Shown here: piece by piece, positions 48,962 through 57,536 of the stretch
How positions within the stretch are numbered: position 1 is the first letter of the stretch
Layout of the letters: the number at the start of each line of letters is the position of its first letter
DNA from: Massilia sp. 9I
Lineage (GTDB): Bacteria > Pseudomonadota > Gammaproteobacteria > Burkholderiales > Burkholderiaceae_D
Reading direction: 5' to 3'
Assembly: GCF_902506415.1 (NCBI RefSeq)
Contig: NZ_LR733275.1
Coordinates: forward strand, 4,812,176 to 4,876,175
Length of the DNA stretch: 64,000 bases
The notes under the pieces: generated by a model
Database searches by the model: none
Told to the model about the DNA's origin: nothing
What the model saw: the letters and a program-made list of their open reading frames with translations, nothing else
Made by a program: the position numbers and the translations under genes

Positions 48962-51250
48962 GTGTCACGTTTCCCGTATCGCCTTCCCGGCCTTTTCCTG
49001 TCCGCCATGCTCGCCGCCGACGCCGGCGCTGTCGAAGAGCGCCAGCCCCTGCGCGCCGCGCGCAGCGCCGGCCTGCCTGCGCCCACCATCGACGGCCTGC
49101 TCGACGAGCCGGCCTGGCAGGGCGCCCCGGTCTACGACGACTTCCACAAGCACGCCCCTCGCGACGGCAAGGCGGCGCCGGGCGGCCTGCGCACCACGGT
49201 GCGGTTGCTGGTCGAAGAGCATGCGCTGGTGTTCGGCATCCGCGCGTGGGATGCAGACCCGCAGCAAATGCGCGGGGCGCTGGCGCGGCGCGACAAGGTG
49301 GACATGGACCAGGACTTCATCGGCATCTGGATCGATCCCGTGGGCCATGGGCGCGCGGCCCAGTTCGTGCGCGTGAACCTGGCCGGCGTGGTCAGCGACG
49401 GCCTGCACAGGGCAAGCGACAACGAATCCGACCTCGGCCCCGACTTCCCGGTCGAAGCGAGGGTAGAGCGACTGCCGGACGGCTACAGCATGGAAGTGCG
49501 CTGGCCGCTGTCGAACCTGCGCTTTCCCTACCGCGGCGGCAAGGACTGGCGCCTGCTGGTCGAGCGCAGCGTCCCGCATGCCGACGGCACGCTCCTGGTG
49601 AGCGCGCCCTTGCGCCTGGACGCCCTGAGCCACCTGTCCTTCCTGCGCGAAGTGGAGGGCATGGGCGAGACCGTGGCCGCGGTGCGCGACCGCCGCTTCA
49701 TCGAGCTGCGGCCCGAGCTCACGCTGCGCGCCGAGCGTGGCCGCAGCGAGGGTGCGCCGCACCGCGGCCACCAGGCCGACCTGGGCCTGGAAATCAACGC
49801 CCGCCCGCGCGCCGACTGGGTGTTCAACGCCACCATCAACCCGGACTACTCGCAGGTCGAGCTCGACCAGCCGGTATCCCAGGGCGCCGGCAACATCGCC
49901 CTCAGCCTGCCGGAAAAGCGCGGCTTCTTCCTCGAGAGCGCCGACGTGCTCGGCCTGCCGCTGCCGGCCTTTTATTCGCGCACGGTGGGCAATCCGGCCT
50001 GGGGCCTGCGCGCCACCTGGCGCGCCGCCGACGCCGACGCCACCGCAATGAGCCTGCGCGACGCCGAGGGCGGCCTGGTGCTGCGCGGCCGCCCCTACGA
50101 GACCGTCGAATTTATCCAGCCGCGTCCGACCCGGGCCAGCCTGTGGCGCTCGCGCTGGCACGGCGACGGCCTGCTGCTGGGCGCCTTCGCCTCGCAGCGC
50201 GAAGTGGAGGGCCTGGGATCCAACGACGTGCTTGGCGTGGACGCGCAGTGGCGCAGCGCGGCGCTCGATGGCGGCGCGCAGCGCCAGGCCAGCCTCACCG
50301 CCATGCATGCGCGCACCACCTCCGGCTTCGACGGGGAAGGGCGCCCGCTGAAGAGCAGCCGCGAGTCGGGCAGCTACCTGCACGGCAAGTACATCCACAG
50401 TTCCGACGACTGGTGGAACGAGTTCGTGCTGGAAGCGATCGCGCCCGGTTTTGTGAATGACAACGGCTTCGTGCCGCAGGCCGGCATCGTCAAGGCCGAA
50501 GCGGAGCTCAGCCGCAAACGCGGCCAGCAGTCGTTCGCGGGGATCGAACTCTACGAGTTCGAAACCCTGCTGCAGCTGGCCGAGGTGCGCACCCTGCATG
50601 AGCGTGCGTCCGGGCAGCCAGGCGGCGAAGTGGTCGAGCGCCACCTGCGTCCGGGCCTGTGGATGATGGGGCCGCGCCAGACCGAGTTCTGGACCTTGCT
50701 CGGCTTCGACCGCCAGCGCGCCCGTCCACACGGCCGGCTGCACGACACGCGTGCGCTGCACTTCGGCTTCGCCAGCACGCCGCTGCCCTGGGTGTCGAAG
50801 ATCGCAGGCGAGGTGGCGCTGGGACGCCAGCTCGACGCCGACGCCGACCGCGTGGGGCCCGGCGGCAACGTGACGCTGGACGTCGGCCTGCGCTTCCCCT
50901 TGCTGCGCGGCTGGTCGCTGGAACTCGACCACCACGTGAACCGCGCCTGGGTCCAGGGCACGCTGGGCCATCCGGCCTTTGCCGACAATGCCTGGCGCTG
51001 GCTCGCCCACCTGCACTTCAGCCCGCGCGCTTCGCTGCGCCTGCTGGCGCAGAACACCTGGGCCGCGCGGCGCGACGATGGTGTCACTCAGCTGGAGGTG
51101 TGGAACGAGCGCCAGGTACACCGCTCGCTGCTCTACCGCTACCAGTGGCGCCACGGCCGCACCGCGTCGGCCGGCTACGTGGACGAGAAGATGCCCCTGG
51201 TGGGTACGCGCAGCAAATCGTTGACGCTCAAGCTGCAGTGGGAGATCTGA
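48962..51250 (+). CDS. DUF5916 outer-membrane-type protein with CBM9-like domain
   Basis: The protein has 762 residues with a signal peptide (PGLFLSAMLAADAGA). Residues about 35-200 form a CBM9-like domain: APTIDGLLDEPAWQGAP and DQDFIGIWIDPVGHG. The rest is the beta-rich DUF5916 domain with FNATINPDYSQVELDQP, LPEKRGFFLES and an aromatic C-terminal strand (LTLKLQWEI), consistent with an outer-membrane barrel. Function is unknown; carbohydrate binding is suggested. The GTG start has no ribosome binding site. The 3' end overlaps the convergent phosphoesterase gene by 23 bp. Confidence 0.85.
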   Translation: MSRFPYRLPGLFLSAMLAADAGAVEERQPLRAARSAGLPAPTIDGLLDEPAWQGAPVYDDFHKHAPRDGKAAPGGLRTTVRLLVEEHALVFGIRAWDADPQQMRGALARRDKVDMDQDFIGIWIDPVGHGRAAQFVRVNLAGVVSDGLHRASDNESDLGPDFPVEARVERLPDGYSMEVRWPLSNLRFPYRGGKDWRLLVERSVPHADGTLLVSAPLRLDALSHLSFLREVEGMGETVAAVRDRRFIELRPELTLRAERGRSEGAPHRGHQADLGLEINARPRADWVFNATINPDYSQVELDQPVSQGAGNIALSLPEKRGFFLESADVLGLPLPAFYSRTVGNPAWGLRATWRAADADATAMSLRDAEGGLVLRGRPYETVEFIQPRPTRASLWRSRWHGDGLLLGAFASQREVEGLGSNDVLGVDAQWRSAALDGGAQRQASLTAMHARTTSGFDGEGRPLKSSRESGSYLHGKYIHSSDDWWNEFVLEAIAPGFVNDNGFVPQAGIVKAEAELSRKRGQQSFAGIELYEFETLLQLAEVRTLHERASGQPGGEVVERHLRPGLWMMGPRQTEFWTLLGFDRQRARPHGRLHDTRALHFGFASTPLPWVSKIAGEVALGRQLDADADRVGPGGNVTLDVGLRFPLLRGWSLELDHHVNRAWVQGTLGHPAFADNAWRWLAHLHFSPRASLRLLAQNTWAARRDDGVTQLEVWNERQVHRSLLYRYQWRHGRTASAGYVDEKMPLVGTRSKSLTLKLQWEI

Positions 51251-52343
51251 GCGTCAGCCGAATGATCTCGCCCGGCTGCCACAGGCGCATGCGCGGCCCC
51301 CAGCTGCCGGCGCCGCGCGTCACGTACAAGAGCATGCCGCCGACGTCGTAGGCGCCGGCATACTTGGCGAAGCGCTGCTGGACCGCGTAGCTGAAGGGCC
51401 AGATCTGGCCGCCGTGCGTGTGCCCCGACAGCATCAGGTCGACGCCGCGCGCCCTCGCTTCTTCGATGATTGCGGCGGCCGGGATGTGGGCCATCAGGAT
51501 GGTGGCGGTGTTGGTCGCAGCCGGAAGGGTGCGCACCAGGCCCGAGCTGATATCGCGGTCATTGCGCATACGGCTTCCGATGTCCTCGATTCCGGCCAGC
51601 ACGAGGCCGGGCATCAGCTCCACCTGTTCGTCGCGCAGCCAGCGCACGCCGCCTTGTTCGAACTCCCGCACCGTGGTCTCGGCGTCGCCGTAGAACTCGT
51701 GGTTGCCCGTCACCGCCCACACGCCCCAGGGCGCGCGCAGGCGGCGCAGGGTAGGGGCAAGCTGGGGTTCACCGACGGGATTGTCCTCGACCTGGTCGCC
51801 CAGCATCAGCACCGCGGCAGGCGTCAAGGCATTGATCTGTTCCACGCGCGCCGCCAGCCATTCCGAGCGGCGCTGGGCGCCGAGGTGGATGTCGCTCACC
51901 GCCACGATCACGGTGCCGTCCAGCGCCTTGGGCAGGTCTTTCATTACCACTTCCTGATCGACGATGCTTGGTGCGCGCATGCCCTGGAACAGGGCGAAGG
52001 CGGCCAACAGCAGGCCGGCGCTCGCTCCGAGCGCACGCAGCTTCTGCGTGTGTGCGCGCCACCAGAAACCAAACCCGCTCGCGAGGTCCGCCACCAGCAT
52101 GCAGAGCGACATCACGAAAGTGATCCCGAGCCAGGTCAGTGCGAACTGGCCGGGCCACCAGCGCCAGTCCAGCGCCTCGTCACCGACGCGCACGCCCACG
52201 AAATACAGCAGCCAGATGAGAAAAGCGCCGATCCACCAGGCACGCCGCGGGATGCGCGTGCGCACCGCATCGAGCGAATACAGGCGCGCGGCGACGTACA
52301 GATGGAACAGGGTACCGACGATATTCAGGACGATCGAAAACAT
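51228..52343 (-). CDS. Membrane-anchored metallophosphoesterase
   Basis: This 371-residue protein has four N-terminal membrane helices (residues 1-125) and a calcineurin-like phosphoesterase domain with the metal-binding blocks SDIHLG, LGDQVED, VTGNHEFYG, LMAHIP and SGHTHGGQIWPF. The YaeI/YkuE group contains lipid and nucleotide phosphodiesterases. The active site faces the side opposite to that of the anchor loops, not resolvable from sequence alone. Confidence 0.9.
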   Translation of the reverse strand: MFSIVLNIVGTLFHLYVAARLYSLDAVRTRIPRRAWWIGAFLIWLLYFVGVRVGDEALDWRWWPGQFALTWLGITFVMSLCMLVADLASGFGFWWRAHTQKLRALGASAGLLLAAFALFQGMRAPSIVDQEVVMKDLPKALDGTVIVAVSDIHLGAQRRSEWLAARVEQINALTPAAVLMLGDQVEDNPVGEPQLAPTLRRLRAPWGVWAVTGNHEFYGDAETTVREFEQGGVRWLRDEQVELMPGLVLAGIEDIGSRMRNDRDISSGLVRTLPAATNTATILMAHIPAAAIIEEARARGVDLMLSGHTHGGQIWPFSYAVQQRFAKYAGAYDVGGMLLYVTRGAGSWGPRMRLWQPGEIIRLTLRSPTAA

Positions 52344-52370
52344 GGAGGCAACGGACGTGGCTTGGGGCCA

Positions 52371-53063
52371 TCACCTTAGCGCATATTCGGCGGCCTTGCG
52401 CGCATGTAGTGCGGTGGTGTCGAACACCGGCACCGGACTGTCGCCGGGACCGACCAGCAGCGCGATCTCGGTGCAGCCCAGGATGACCGCTTCGGCGCCG
52501 GCGTCCACCAGTTCGCGGATCACCGCCCGGTAAGCTTCGCGCGAAGCGTCCAGCACCTTGCCCTGGCAAAGCTCCTCGTAGATCACGCGGTGCACCAGCA
52601 CGCGCGAGGCCTCATTCGGCACCAGGACCTCCAGCCCATGCTGCTGCTCCAGGCGCGCGCGGTAGAAGTCCTGTTCCATGGTGAAGCGCGTGCCGAGCAG
52701 GCCTATTCTCCGCTGGCCGCCGGCGCGGATCGCTTCCGCGGTAGGGTCGGCGATGTGGAAGAGGGGAATGCCGGCGGCCGCTTCGATCGCGGGCGCCACC
52801 TTGTGCATGGTGTTGGTGCACAGGACGATGAAGTCGGCGCCCGCCCGTTCCAGGCTGCGTGCGCAGTCGGCCAGGAGAAGCCCGGCCGCGTCCCAGTCGC
52901 CCGAGCGCTGGAGGCGCTCGACCTCGTCGAAGTCGACGCTCACCAGCACCAGCCTGGCCGAATGCAGGCCGCCGCGCAGCTCGCGCACGGTCTCGTTGAT
53001 GCTGCGGTAGTAGGGGACGGTGGACTCCCAGCTCATGCCGCCGATCAGGCCAATGGTCTTCAC
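52371..53063 (-). CDS. Aspartate/glutamate racemase-family protein
   Basis: This 230-residue protein has the two catalytic cysteines of the family: Cys82 in FIVLCTNTMHK and Cys197 in VILGCTEIALL. The N-terminus IGLIGGMSWESTVPYYR is the usual substrate-loop start of the YgeA/amino-acid racemase branch. It interconverts L- and D-amino acids without a cofactor. Chirality and amino acid preference cannot be told from sequence. Confidence 0.9.
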   Translation of the reverse strand: MKTIGLIGGMSWESTVPYYRSINETVRELRGGLHSARLVLVSVDFDEVERLQRSGDWDAAGLLLADCARSLERAGADFIVLCTNTMHKVAPAIEAAAGIPLFHIADPTAEAIRAGGQRRIGLLGTRFTMEQDFYRARLEQQHGLEVLVPNEASRVLVHRVIYEELCQGKVLDASREAYRAVIRELVDAGAEAVILGCTEIALLVGPGDSPVPVFDTTALHARKAAEYALR

Positions 53064-53183
53064 GTTTTGCTCCCCTCCAGGCTATCCAGCGGCCGAGTGT
53101 AGCACGCGAGGCAATGTTTCAATCGTCAAACGTGATGCAAATAATATTTGCAAAATCGCTTAAAAATCCATATTTCGTATGCC

Positions 53184-53212
53184 TTGAAACAGCCTTGGCA
53201 TGGCACTAGATT
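53184..53212 (+). promoter_or_regulatory. Heat-shock-type promoter of hsp20
   Basis: CTTGAAA with core TTGAAA (53184-53189), a 17-base spacer and TAGATT (53207-53212) is compatible with both sigma-70 and, through CTTGAAA, sigma-32. Predicted transcription starts near 53219, placing the two leader hairpins directly at the 5' end. Confidence 0.5.
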
Positions 53213-53219
53213 GGACTCA

Positions 53220-53271
53220 CCGGATGCTCACGATGAGGTCCGGCAACTTATCGCTTAACCTAAAAAGGATA
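53220..53271 (+). promoter_or_regulatory. Candidate ROSE-like RNA thermometer in the hsp20 leader
   Basis: Hairpin 1 pairs CCGGA (53220-53224) with TCCGG (53239-53243) and inside it CTCA (53227-53230) with TGAG (53234-53237). Hairpin 2 pairs TATCGCTT (53249-53256) with AAAGGATA (53264-53271), covering the Shine-Dalgarno AAGGA. The TCGCT segment fits the U(U/C)GCU anti-Shine-Dalgarno motif of ROSE elements, including a G opposite G. Heat melting would free the ribosome site. Confidence 0.5.
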
Positions 53272-53277
53272 TTTATC

Positions 53278-53736
53278 ATGCGTACTTTTGACCTGACTCC
53301 CCTGTACCGTTCCGCCATCGGTTTCGATCGCCTGGCCAACCTGCTCGAGCAGCGTGGCGAGCCGAGCTACCCGCCGTACAACATCGAACTGGTGAGCGAA
53401 GACCAATACCGCATCGTGATGGCCCTGGCCGGCTTCACCCGCGACGAAGTGGAAATCGTGACCGAGCGCGACACCCTGCACGTCACCGGCCGCAAGCAGA
53501 AGGACGAGACCCAGCGCACCTTCCTGCATCGCGGTATCGCGGCGCGCGACTTCGAACAGCGCTTCCAGCTGGCGAACCACGTGAAGGTCACCACCGCATC
53601 CTTCGACAACGGCATGCTGACCATCGAACTGGTGCGCGAAGTGCCCGAAGCCTTCAAGCCGCGCAAGATCGCGATCGGTGACGCCAACGGCAACACCGGC
53701 AATGTCCAGGCGCTGGAACAGCGCGAGGCGGCGTAA
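53278..53736 (+). CDS. Small heat-shock protein Hsp20 (IbpA type)
   Basis: The 152-residue protein starts MRTFDLTPLYRSAIGFDRLANLL, the IbpA-type N-terminus, followed by an alpha-crystallin domain (residues about 32-135) with YPPYNIELVSEDQYRIVMALAGF, VTGRKQKDE, and the conserved FDNGMLTIELVREVPEAFKPRKI. It holds unfolding proteins for refolding by DnaK/ClpB. The C-terminal IxI-like element is AIGDAN, degenerate. It is a single-gene unit with its own promoter, leader hairpins and terminator. The ATG follows AAGGA by 8 bases. Confidence 0.94.
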   Translation: MRTFDLTPLYRSAIGFDRLANLLEQRGEPSYPPYNIELVSEDQYRIVMALAGFTRDEVEIVTERDTLHVTGRKQKDETQRTFLHRGIAARDFEQRFQLANHVKVTTASFDNGMLTIELVREVPEAFKPRKIAIGDANGNTGNVQALEQREAA

Positions 53737-53785
53737 GTCTCACAAGGGACCGAACGCCCGCCGTACAGAGTAACAGCTTGAAAGA

Positions 53786-53810
53786 GGGCGTCCCGCGGGG
53801 CGCCCTTTTT
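53786..53810 (+). terminator. Intrinsic terminator of hsp20
   Basis: GGGCGTCC (53786-53793) pairs with GGGCGCCC (53798-53805), one G-T pair, around a CGCG loop, followed by five T residues. Confidence 0.85.
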
Positions 53811-53841
53811 GACGATGGGGACGCGGTTTTTACCCACTGCG

Positions 53842-53911
53842 GTTAAGAGTAGCCTAAGCGTGAAAGTTGCCAGCTTAAGCATGGTCTAAGCCAGCTTTGG
53901 GACACTACATC
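53842..53911 (+). promoter_or_regulatory. Two PmrA/QseB-like response-regulator boxes and promoter of the protease operon
   Basis: GTTAAG-N5-CCTAAG (53842-53858) and CTTAAG-N5-TCTAAG (53874-53890) fit the direct-repeat CTTAAG-N5-CTTAAG pattern of the PmrA/QseB class, 32 bp apart (three helical turns). The last half-site is at the -35 position of a -10-like TACATC (53906-53911). The regulator encoded two genes downstream is of this class, so autoregulation is likely. A sigma-E-like reading (GAAAGTT ... GGTCTAA) is possible but weaker. Confidence 0.6.
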
Positions 53912-53961
53912 CATCGATAGACACCATCATCGGTCAACCATTTTCCATCAGGAGCACATAC

Positions 53962-55482
53962 ATGCGTAACGAAGGTGCCGTCACTGCCATCACTGCCAAA
54001 GGACTGACGCTGGCCCTGTGTGCCGCGGGCGTCATTGGCGGAGCGGTCGGTGCGCTTGCAGTCAACCACAACAACGTTGCAGCCGAACCTGCGCCCGCCG
54101 CTGTCGCTGCACCCGCCCCTGTTGCCGCAGTGGCTCCGGCGCCTGCCGCCGCGCCCGCGACGACCGTGACCCTGCCGGACTTCACCCGCATCGCCTCGCA
54201 GAACGGCAAGGCCGTGGTGAACATCCGCGTGGTCGGCGGCATCAAGACCGCGAACCGGGGCAACGTACCGGAACTCGATCCGCGCCACCCGTTCTATGAA
54301 TTCTTCCGACAGTTCCAGGACCCGCGCAGCAGCGGTCGTGGAGCACCCGTTTTCGGCGCCGGATCGGGCTTCATCGTAAGCCCGGACGGCGTCATCCTGA
54401 CCAACGCCCACGTCGTGCAGGGCGCCGACGAAGTCACCGTCAAGCTGCAGGACCGCCGCGAATTCCGCGCCAAGGTCGTGGGCTCCGACCCGCGCACCGA
54501 CGTGGCCGTGCTGAAGATCGATGCCAAGAACCTGCCGGTGGCGCCGCTCGGCAAATCGAGCAAGGTCGCCGCGGGCGAATGGGTACTGGCCATCGGTTCG
54601 CCATATGGCCTGGAGAGCACCGTCACCGCCGGCGTGGTAAGCGCCACCGGCCGCAACCTGCAGGACAACCAGGTGCCCTTCATCCAGACCGACGTCGCGG
54701 TCAACCCGGGCAATTCCGGCGGCCCGCTGTTCAACACGCGCGGCGAAGTGGTGGGCATCAACTCGCAGATTTACAGCCAGACCGGCGGCTACCAGGGCCT
54801 GTCCTTCTCGATCCCGATCGACGTCGCGGTCAAGATCAAGGACCAGATCATGACGACCGGTAAGGTGCAGCATGCCAAGCTGGGCGTGGGAGTGCAGGAA
54901 GTCGGCCAGGAATTCGCCGATTCCTTCCGCCTCGATTCGCCGGGCGGTGCCCTGATCCAGAGCGTCGAGCGTGGCGGTCCGGCCGACCGCGCCGGCCTGA
55001 AGCCGGGCGATATCGTCCGCAGCATCAACGGCCAGCCCATCCTGGCCTCGATCGACCTGTCGAGCAACGTCTCGATGTCCAAGCCGGGTGAGCGCGTGGC
55101 GCTCGACGTCTGGCGCGACGGCAAGCTGGTGCGCATCGATGCGACCCTGGGCGACGCCAACGAGAAAGCCAAGCGCAGCGCGCCGGAAGAACTGGCGGCG
55201 AACGATGACGGCAATGGCGCCAAGCTGGGCCTGGCCCTGCGTCCGCTGGAGCCGATCGAACGACGCCAGAGCGGCATCGCCTCGGGCCTGGTGATCGAGG
55301 ATGCGCAAGGCGCTGCCGCGATTGCCGGCGTCGAGCCGGGAGACGTTCTGGTAGCAGTCAACGGGCGGGCGGTCAACTCGCTCGCCCAGGTCCGCGACGT
55401 GGTGGCGAAAGCCAACAAGTCGGTGGCCTTGCTGATCCAGCGCGGGAATGACAGAATCTTCATTCCGGTGCGGATTGGTTAA
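53962..55482 (+). CDS. DegP/DegQ/MucD-like periplasmic serine protease
   Basis: This 506-residue Do-family protease has an N-terminal hydrophobic signal/anchor (LTLALCAAGVIGGAVGALAV), an Ala/Pro spacer, and a trypsin-like domain with catalytic His150 (LTNAHVV), Asp180 (RTDVAVLKI) and Ser252 (GNSGGP). Two PDZ domains follow (LGVGVQEVGQEF... and LGLALRPLEPIE...). It degrades or refolds misfolded envelope proteins. It is the first gene of a putative operon with an OmpR-type regulator and histidine kinase, which suggests it is the main output of that envelope-stress system. Confidence 0.94.
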   Translation: MRNEGAVTAITAKGLTLALCAAGVIGGAVGALAVNHNNVAAEPAPAAVAAPAPVAAVAPAPAAAPATTVTLPDFTRIASQNGKAVVNIRVVGGIKTANRGNVPELDPRHPFYEFFRQFQDPRSSGRGAPVFGAGSGFIVSPDGVILTNAHVVQGADEVTVKLQDRREFRAKVVGSDPRTDVAVLKIDAKNLPVAPLGKSSKVAAGEWVLAIGSPYGLESTVTAGVVSATGRNLQDNQVPFIQTDVAVNPGNSGGPLFNTRGEVVGINSQIYSQTGGYQGLSFSIPIDVAVKIKDQIMTTGKVQHAKLGVGVQEVGQEFADSFRLDSPGGALIQSVERGGPADRAGLKPGDIVRSINGQPILASIDLSSNVSMSKPGERVALDVWRDGKLVRIDATLGDANEKAKRSAPEELAANDDGNGAKLGLALRPLEPIERRQSGIASGLVIEDAQGAAAIAGVEPGDVLVAVNGRAVNSLAQVRDVVAKANKSVALLIQRGNDRIFIPVRIG

Positions 55483-55530
55483 GGGAAGCGTAGCGTCCTC
55501 GGCCCGCACGGTTTCAAGAACGGGGAATTC

Positions 55531-56193
55531 ATGCGGCTATTGCTGGTAGAAGACGATACGATGATCGGCGAAGTAGTGCTCGACCTGTTACGGGCCGAGC
55601 ACTACGCCGTCGACTGGGTCAAGGACGGCGAGATGGCCGACACGGCCCTGCTGCAGAACCAGAACTATGACCTGGTGCTGCTCGACCTGGGGCTGCCGCG
55701 CAAGGACGGCCTCGAAGTGCTGCGCTCGATGCGCACGCGCAAGGACCGTACCCCGGTGCTGGTCGCCACCGCACGCGACTCGGTGGCCCAGCGCATTGCC
55801 GGACTGGACGCCGGCGCCGACGATTACGTCCTCAAACCCTACGACCTCGACGAACTGCTGGCGCGCATCCGCGCGCTGCTGCGGCGCGCCGCCGGACGCG
55901 GCGAACCGGTCTTCGAATACAAGAACATCTCGGTCAACCCGGCCACCCGCGAAGTGCTGGTGGACGGCGCCAACGTCGCGCTGTCGGCGCGCGAATGGGC
56001 CGTGCTGGAAGCCCTGGTGGCGCGCCCGGGCGCGGTGCTGTCGCGCGCCCAGCTGGAAGAAAAGCTGTACAGCTGGCGCGACGAAGTCTCCAGCAATGCG
56101 GTCGAAGTCTATATCCACGGCCTGCGCAAGAAGCTGGGCAGTGACCTGATCCAGAACGTGCGCGGCGTCGGCTACATGGTCCCCAAGGCATGA
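55531..56193 (+). CDS. OmpR-family response regulator (QseB/PmrA class)
   Basis: The 220-residue protein has a receiver domain (LLLVEDDTMIGEVV, phosphoacceptor Asp52 in LVLLDLGLPRKDGLEVL, Lys in YVLKPYDLDELLARI) and a winged-helix DNA-binding domain (LSAREWAVLEALV through NAVEVYIHGLRKKLG). It belongs to the QseB/PmrA/TctD group. Its probable target boxes lie upstream of the protease gene. It overlaps the kinase gene by 4 bp. Cognate kinase is the next gene. Confidence 0.93.
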   Translation: MRLLLVEDDTMIGEVVLDLLRAEHYAVDWVKDGEMADTALLQNQNYDLVLLDLGLPRKDGLEVLRSMRTRKDRTPVLVATARDSVAQRIAGLDAGADDYVLKPYDLDELLARIRALLRRAAGRGEPVFEYKNISVNPATREVLVDGANVALSAREWAVLEALVARPGAVLSRAQLEEKLYSWRDEVSSNAVEVYIHGLRKKLGSDLIQNVRGVGYMVPKA

Positions 56194-57536
56194 AGTTCAT
56201 CAGGCCCAGGGTCACGCACTCGCTGCGTGGGCGCCTGCTGTGGTACCTGCTGGCGGCGATCACCCTCGCCGCGCTGGCGCAGGCTTCGATCGCCTACCGC
56301 ACGGCCTTGCACGACGCCGACCAGATCTTCGACTACCACATGCAGCAGATGGCGCTGTCGCTGCGCTCGGGCACGCCGCTGTCGAACACCGAGGCGCAGC
56401 AGCGCCTGGAAGCCCAGGCCGAAGGCGGGACCAACAACGACGACATGGTGGTGCAGATGTGGTCGCCCGACGGCGTGCAGGTCTTCCATAGCGTCTCGCG
56501 CGCCAAGCTGCCGCAGCGCGCGGTGCTGGGCTTCTCCAACGTCAAGGCCAACGGTACGGTCTACCGCGTGTTCTCGATCCAGACCGCGAACCAGACGGTG
56601 CAGGTGGCCCAGGATCTCGCCGTGCGCCGCAACATGGCCGGCAACCTGGCGCTGCGCACGCTGGGCCCGATCGCCGTGATGATGCCGATCCTGATGCTGG
56701 TCGTGTGGTGGGTGGTGAGCGGCTCGCTCGACCCGGTGGCGCGGGTGCGCTCGCAGGTGGCGTCGCGCCAGGCGGACGATTTGTCGCCGGTGTCGGAAGC
56801 CGGCCTGCCTGACGAGGTGCGCCCGCTGGTGCAGGAACTGAACCTGCTGTTCGGGCGCGTGAAGACCGCTTTCGACGCCCAGCAGACTTTTGTCGCCGAC
56901 GCCGCGCACGAATTGCGCACGCCGCTGGCCGCGCTGCGGCTGCAGGCGCAGAGCCTGGAGCGCGCCGAATCGCTGGACGCACGCAAGCTCGCGGTGTCGC
57001 GCCTGACCGCCGGCATCGACCGCGCCACCCGCCTGGTCGAGCAGCTCCTGGTGCTGGCACGCCAGGAAGCGGCCGCCACCAGCACGGCGGCCCGCCCGGT
57101 CGACCTGGCCGAGCTGGCGCGCCGCACGGTGGCCGACTTGGCCGGGGTGGCCGCGGCCAAGGGCGTCGACGTGGGCGTCCAGCACGCCGATCCGGCAGTC
57201 GTCGAAGGGCAGCCGGACGCGCTGCACATCCTGCTGCGCAACCTGGTCGACAACGCCATCAAGTACACGCCGGCTGGCGGCACCGCCGACATCTCGGTGC
57301 GCAGCGACGCGGGGCAGGTGGTGGTCACGGTCGAGGACAGCGGTCCCGGCATCCCGCCTGAGGAACGCGAGCGCGTGTTCGATCGCTTCTACCGGGTTGC
57401 CGGCAGCGAAGCGGCGGGCAGTGGGCTGGGCCTGGCCATCATCAAGGCCATCGCCGAGCGCCATGGCGCTGCCTTGACGCTCGGCCAGTCCGAACGCTTG
57501 GGCGGCCTGTCCGCCACGGTCAGCTTCAAGTCCTAG
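56190..57536 (+). CDS. Sensor histidine kinase (QseC-like)
   Basis: This 448-residue kinase has two membrane helices (about residues 15-35 and 160-185) enclosing a 120-residue periplasmic sensor, a HAMP-like linker, then HisKA with His240 in VADAAHELRTPLAAL and a HATPase domain with NLVDNAIKYTP (N box), DSGPGIP (G1) and GSGLGLAI (G2). It starts in an ATGA overlap with the regulator gene, as expected for a pair. The signal is unknown; linkage to a DegP-like protease suggests envelope stress or cations. Confidence 0.93.
   Translation: MKFIRPRVTHSLRGRLLWYLLAAITLAALAQASIAYRTALHDADQIFDYHMQQMALSLRSGTPLSNTEAQQRLEAQAEGGTNNDDMVVQMWSPDGVQVFHSVSRAKLPQRAVLGFSNVKANGTVYRVFSIQTANQTVQVAQDLAVRRNMAGNLALRTLGPIAVMMPILMLVVWWVVSGSLDPVARVRSQVASRQADDLSPVSEAGLPDEVRPLVQELNLLFGRVKTAFDAQQTFVADAAHELRTPLAALRLQAQSLERAESLDARKLAVSRLTAGIDRATRLVEQLLVLARQEAAATSTAARPVDLAELARRTVADLAGVAAAKGVDVGVQHADPAVVEGQPDALHILLRNLVDNAIKYTPAGGTADISVRSDAGQVVVTVEDSGPGIPPEERERVFDRFYRVAGSEAAGSGLGLAIIKAIAERHGAALTLGQSERLGGLSATVSFKS

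Noticed and set aside
53862..53889. Sigma-E promoter for the DegP-like gene
   Set aside because: GAAAGTT is a weak -35 match and the -10-like GGTCTAA is better explained as part of a CTTAAG-N5-TCTAAG regulator box.
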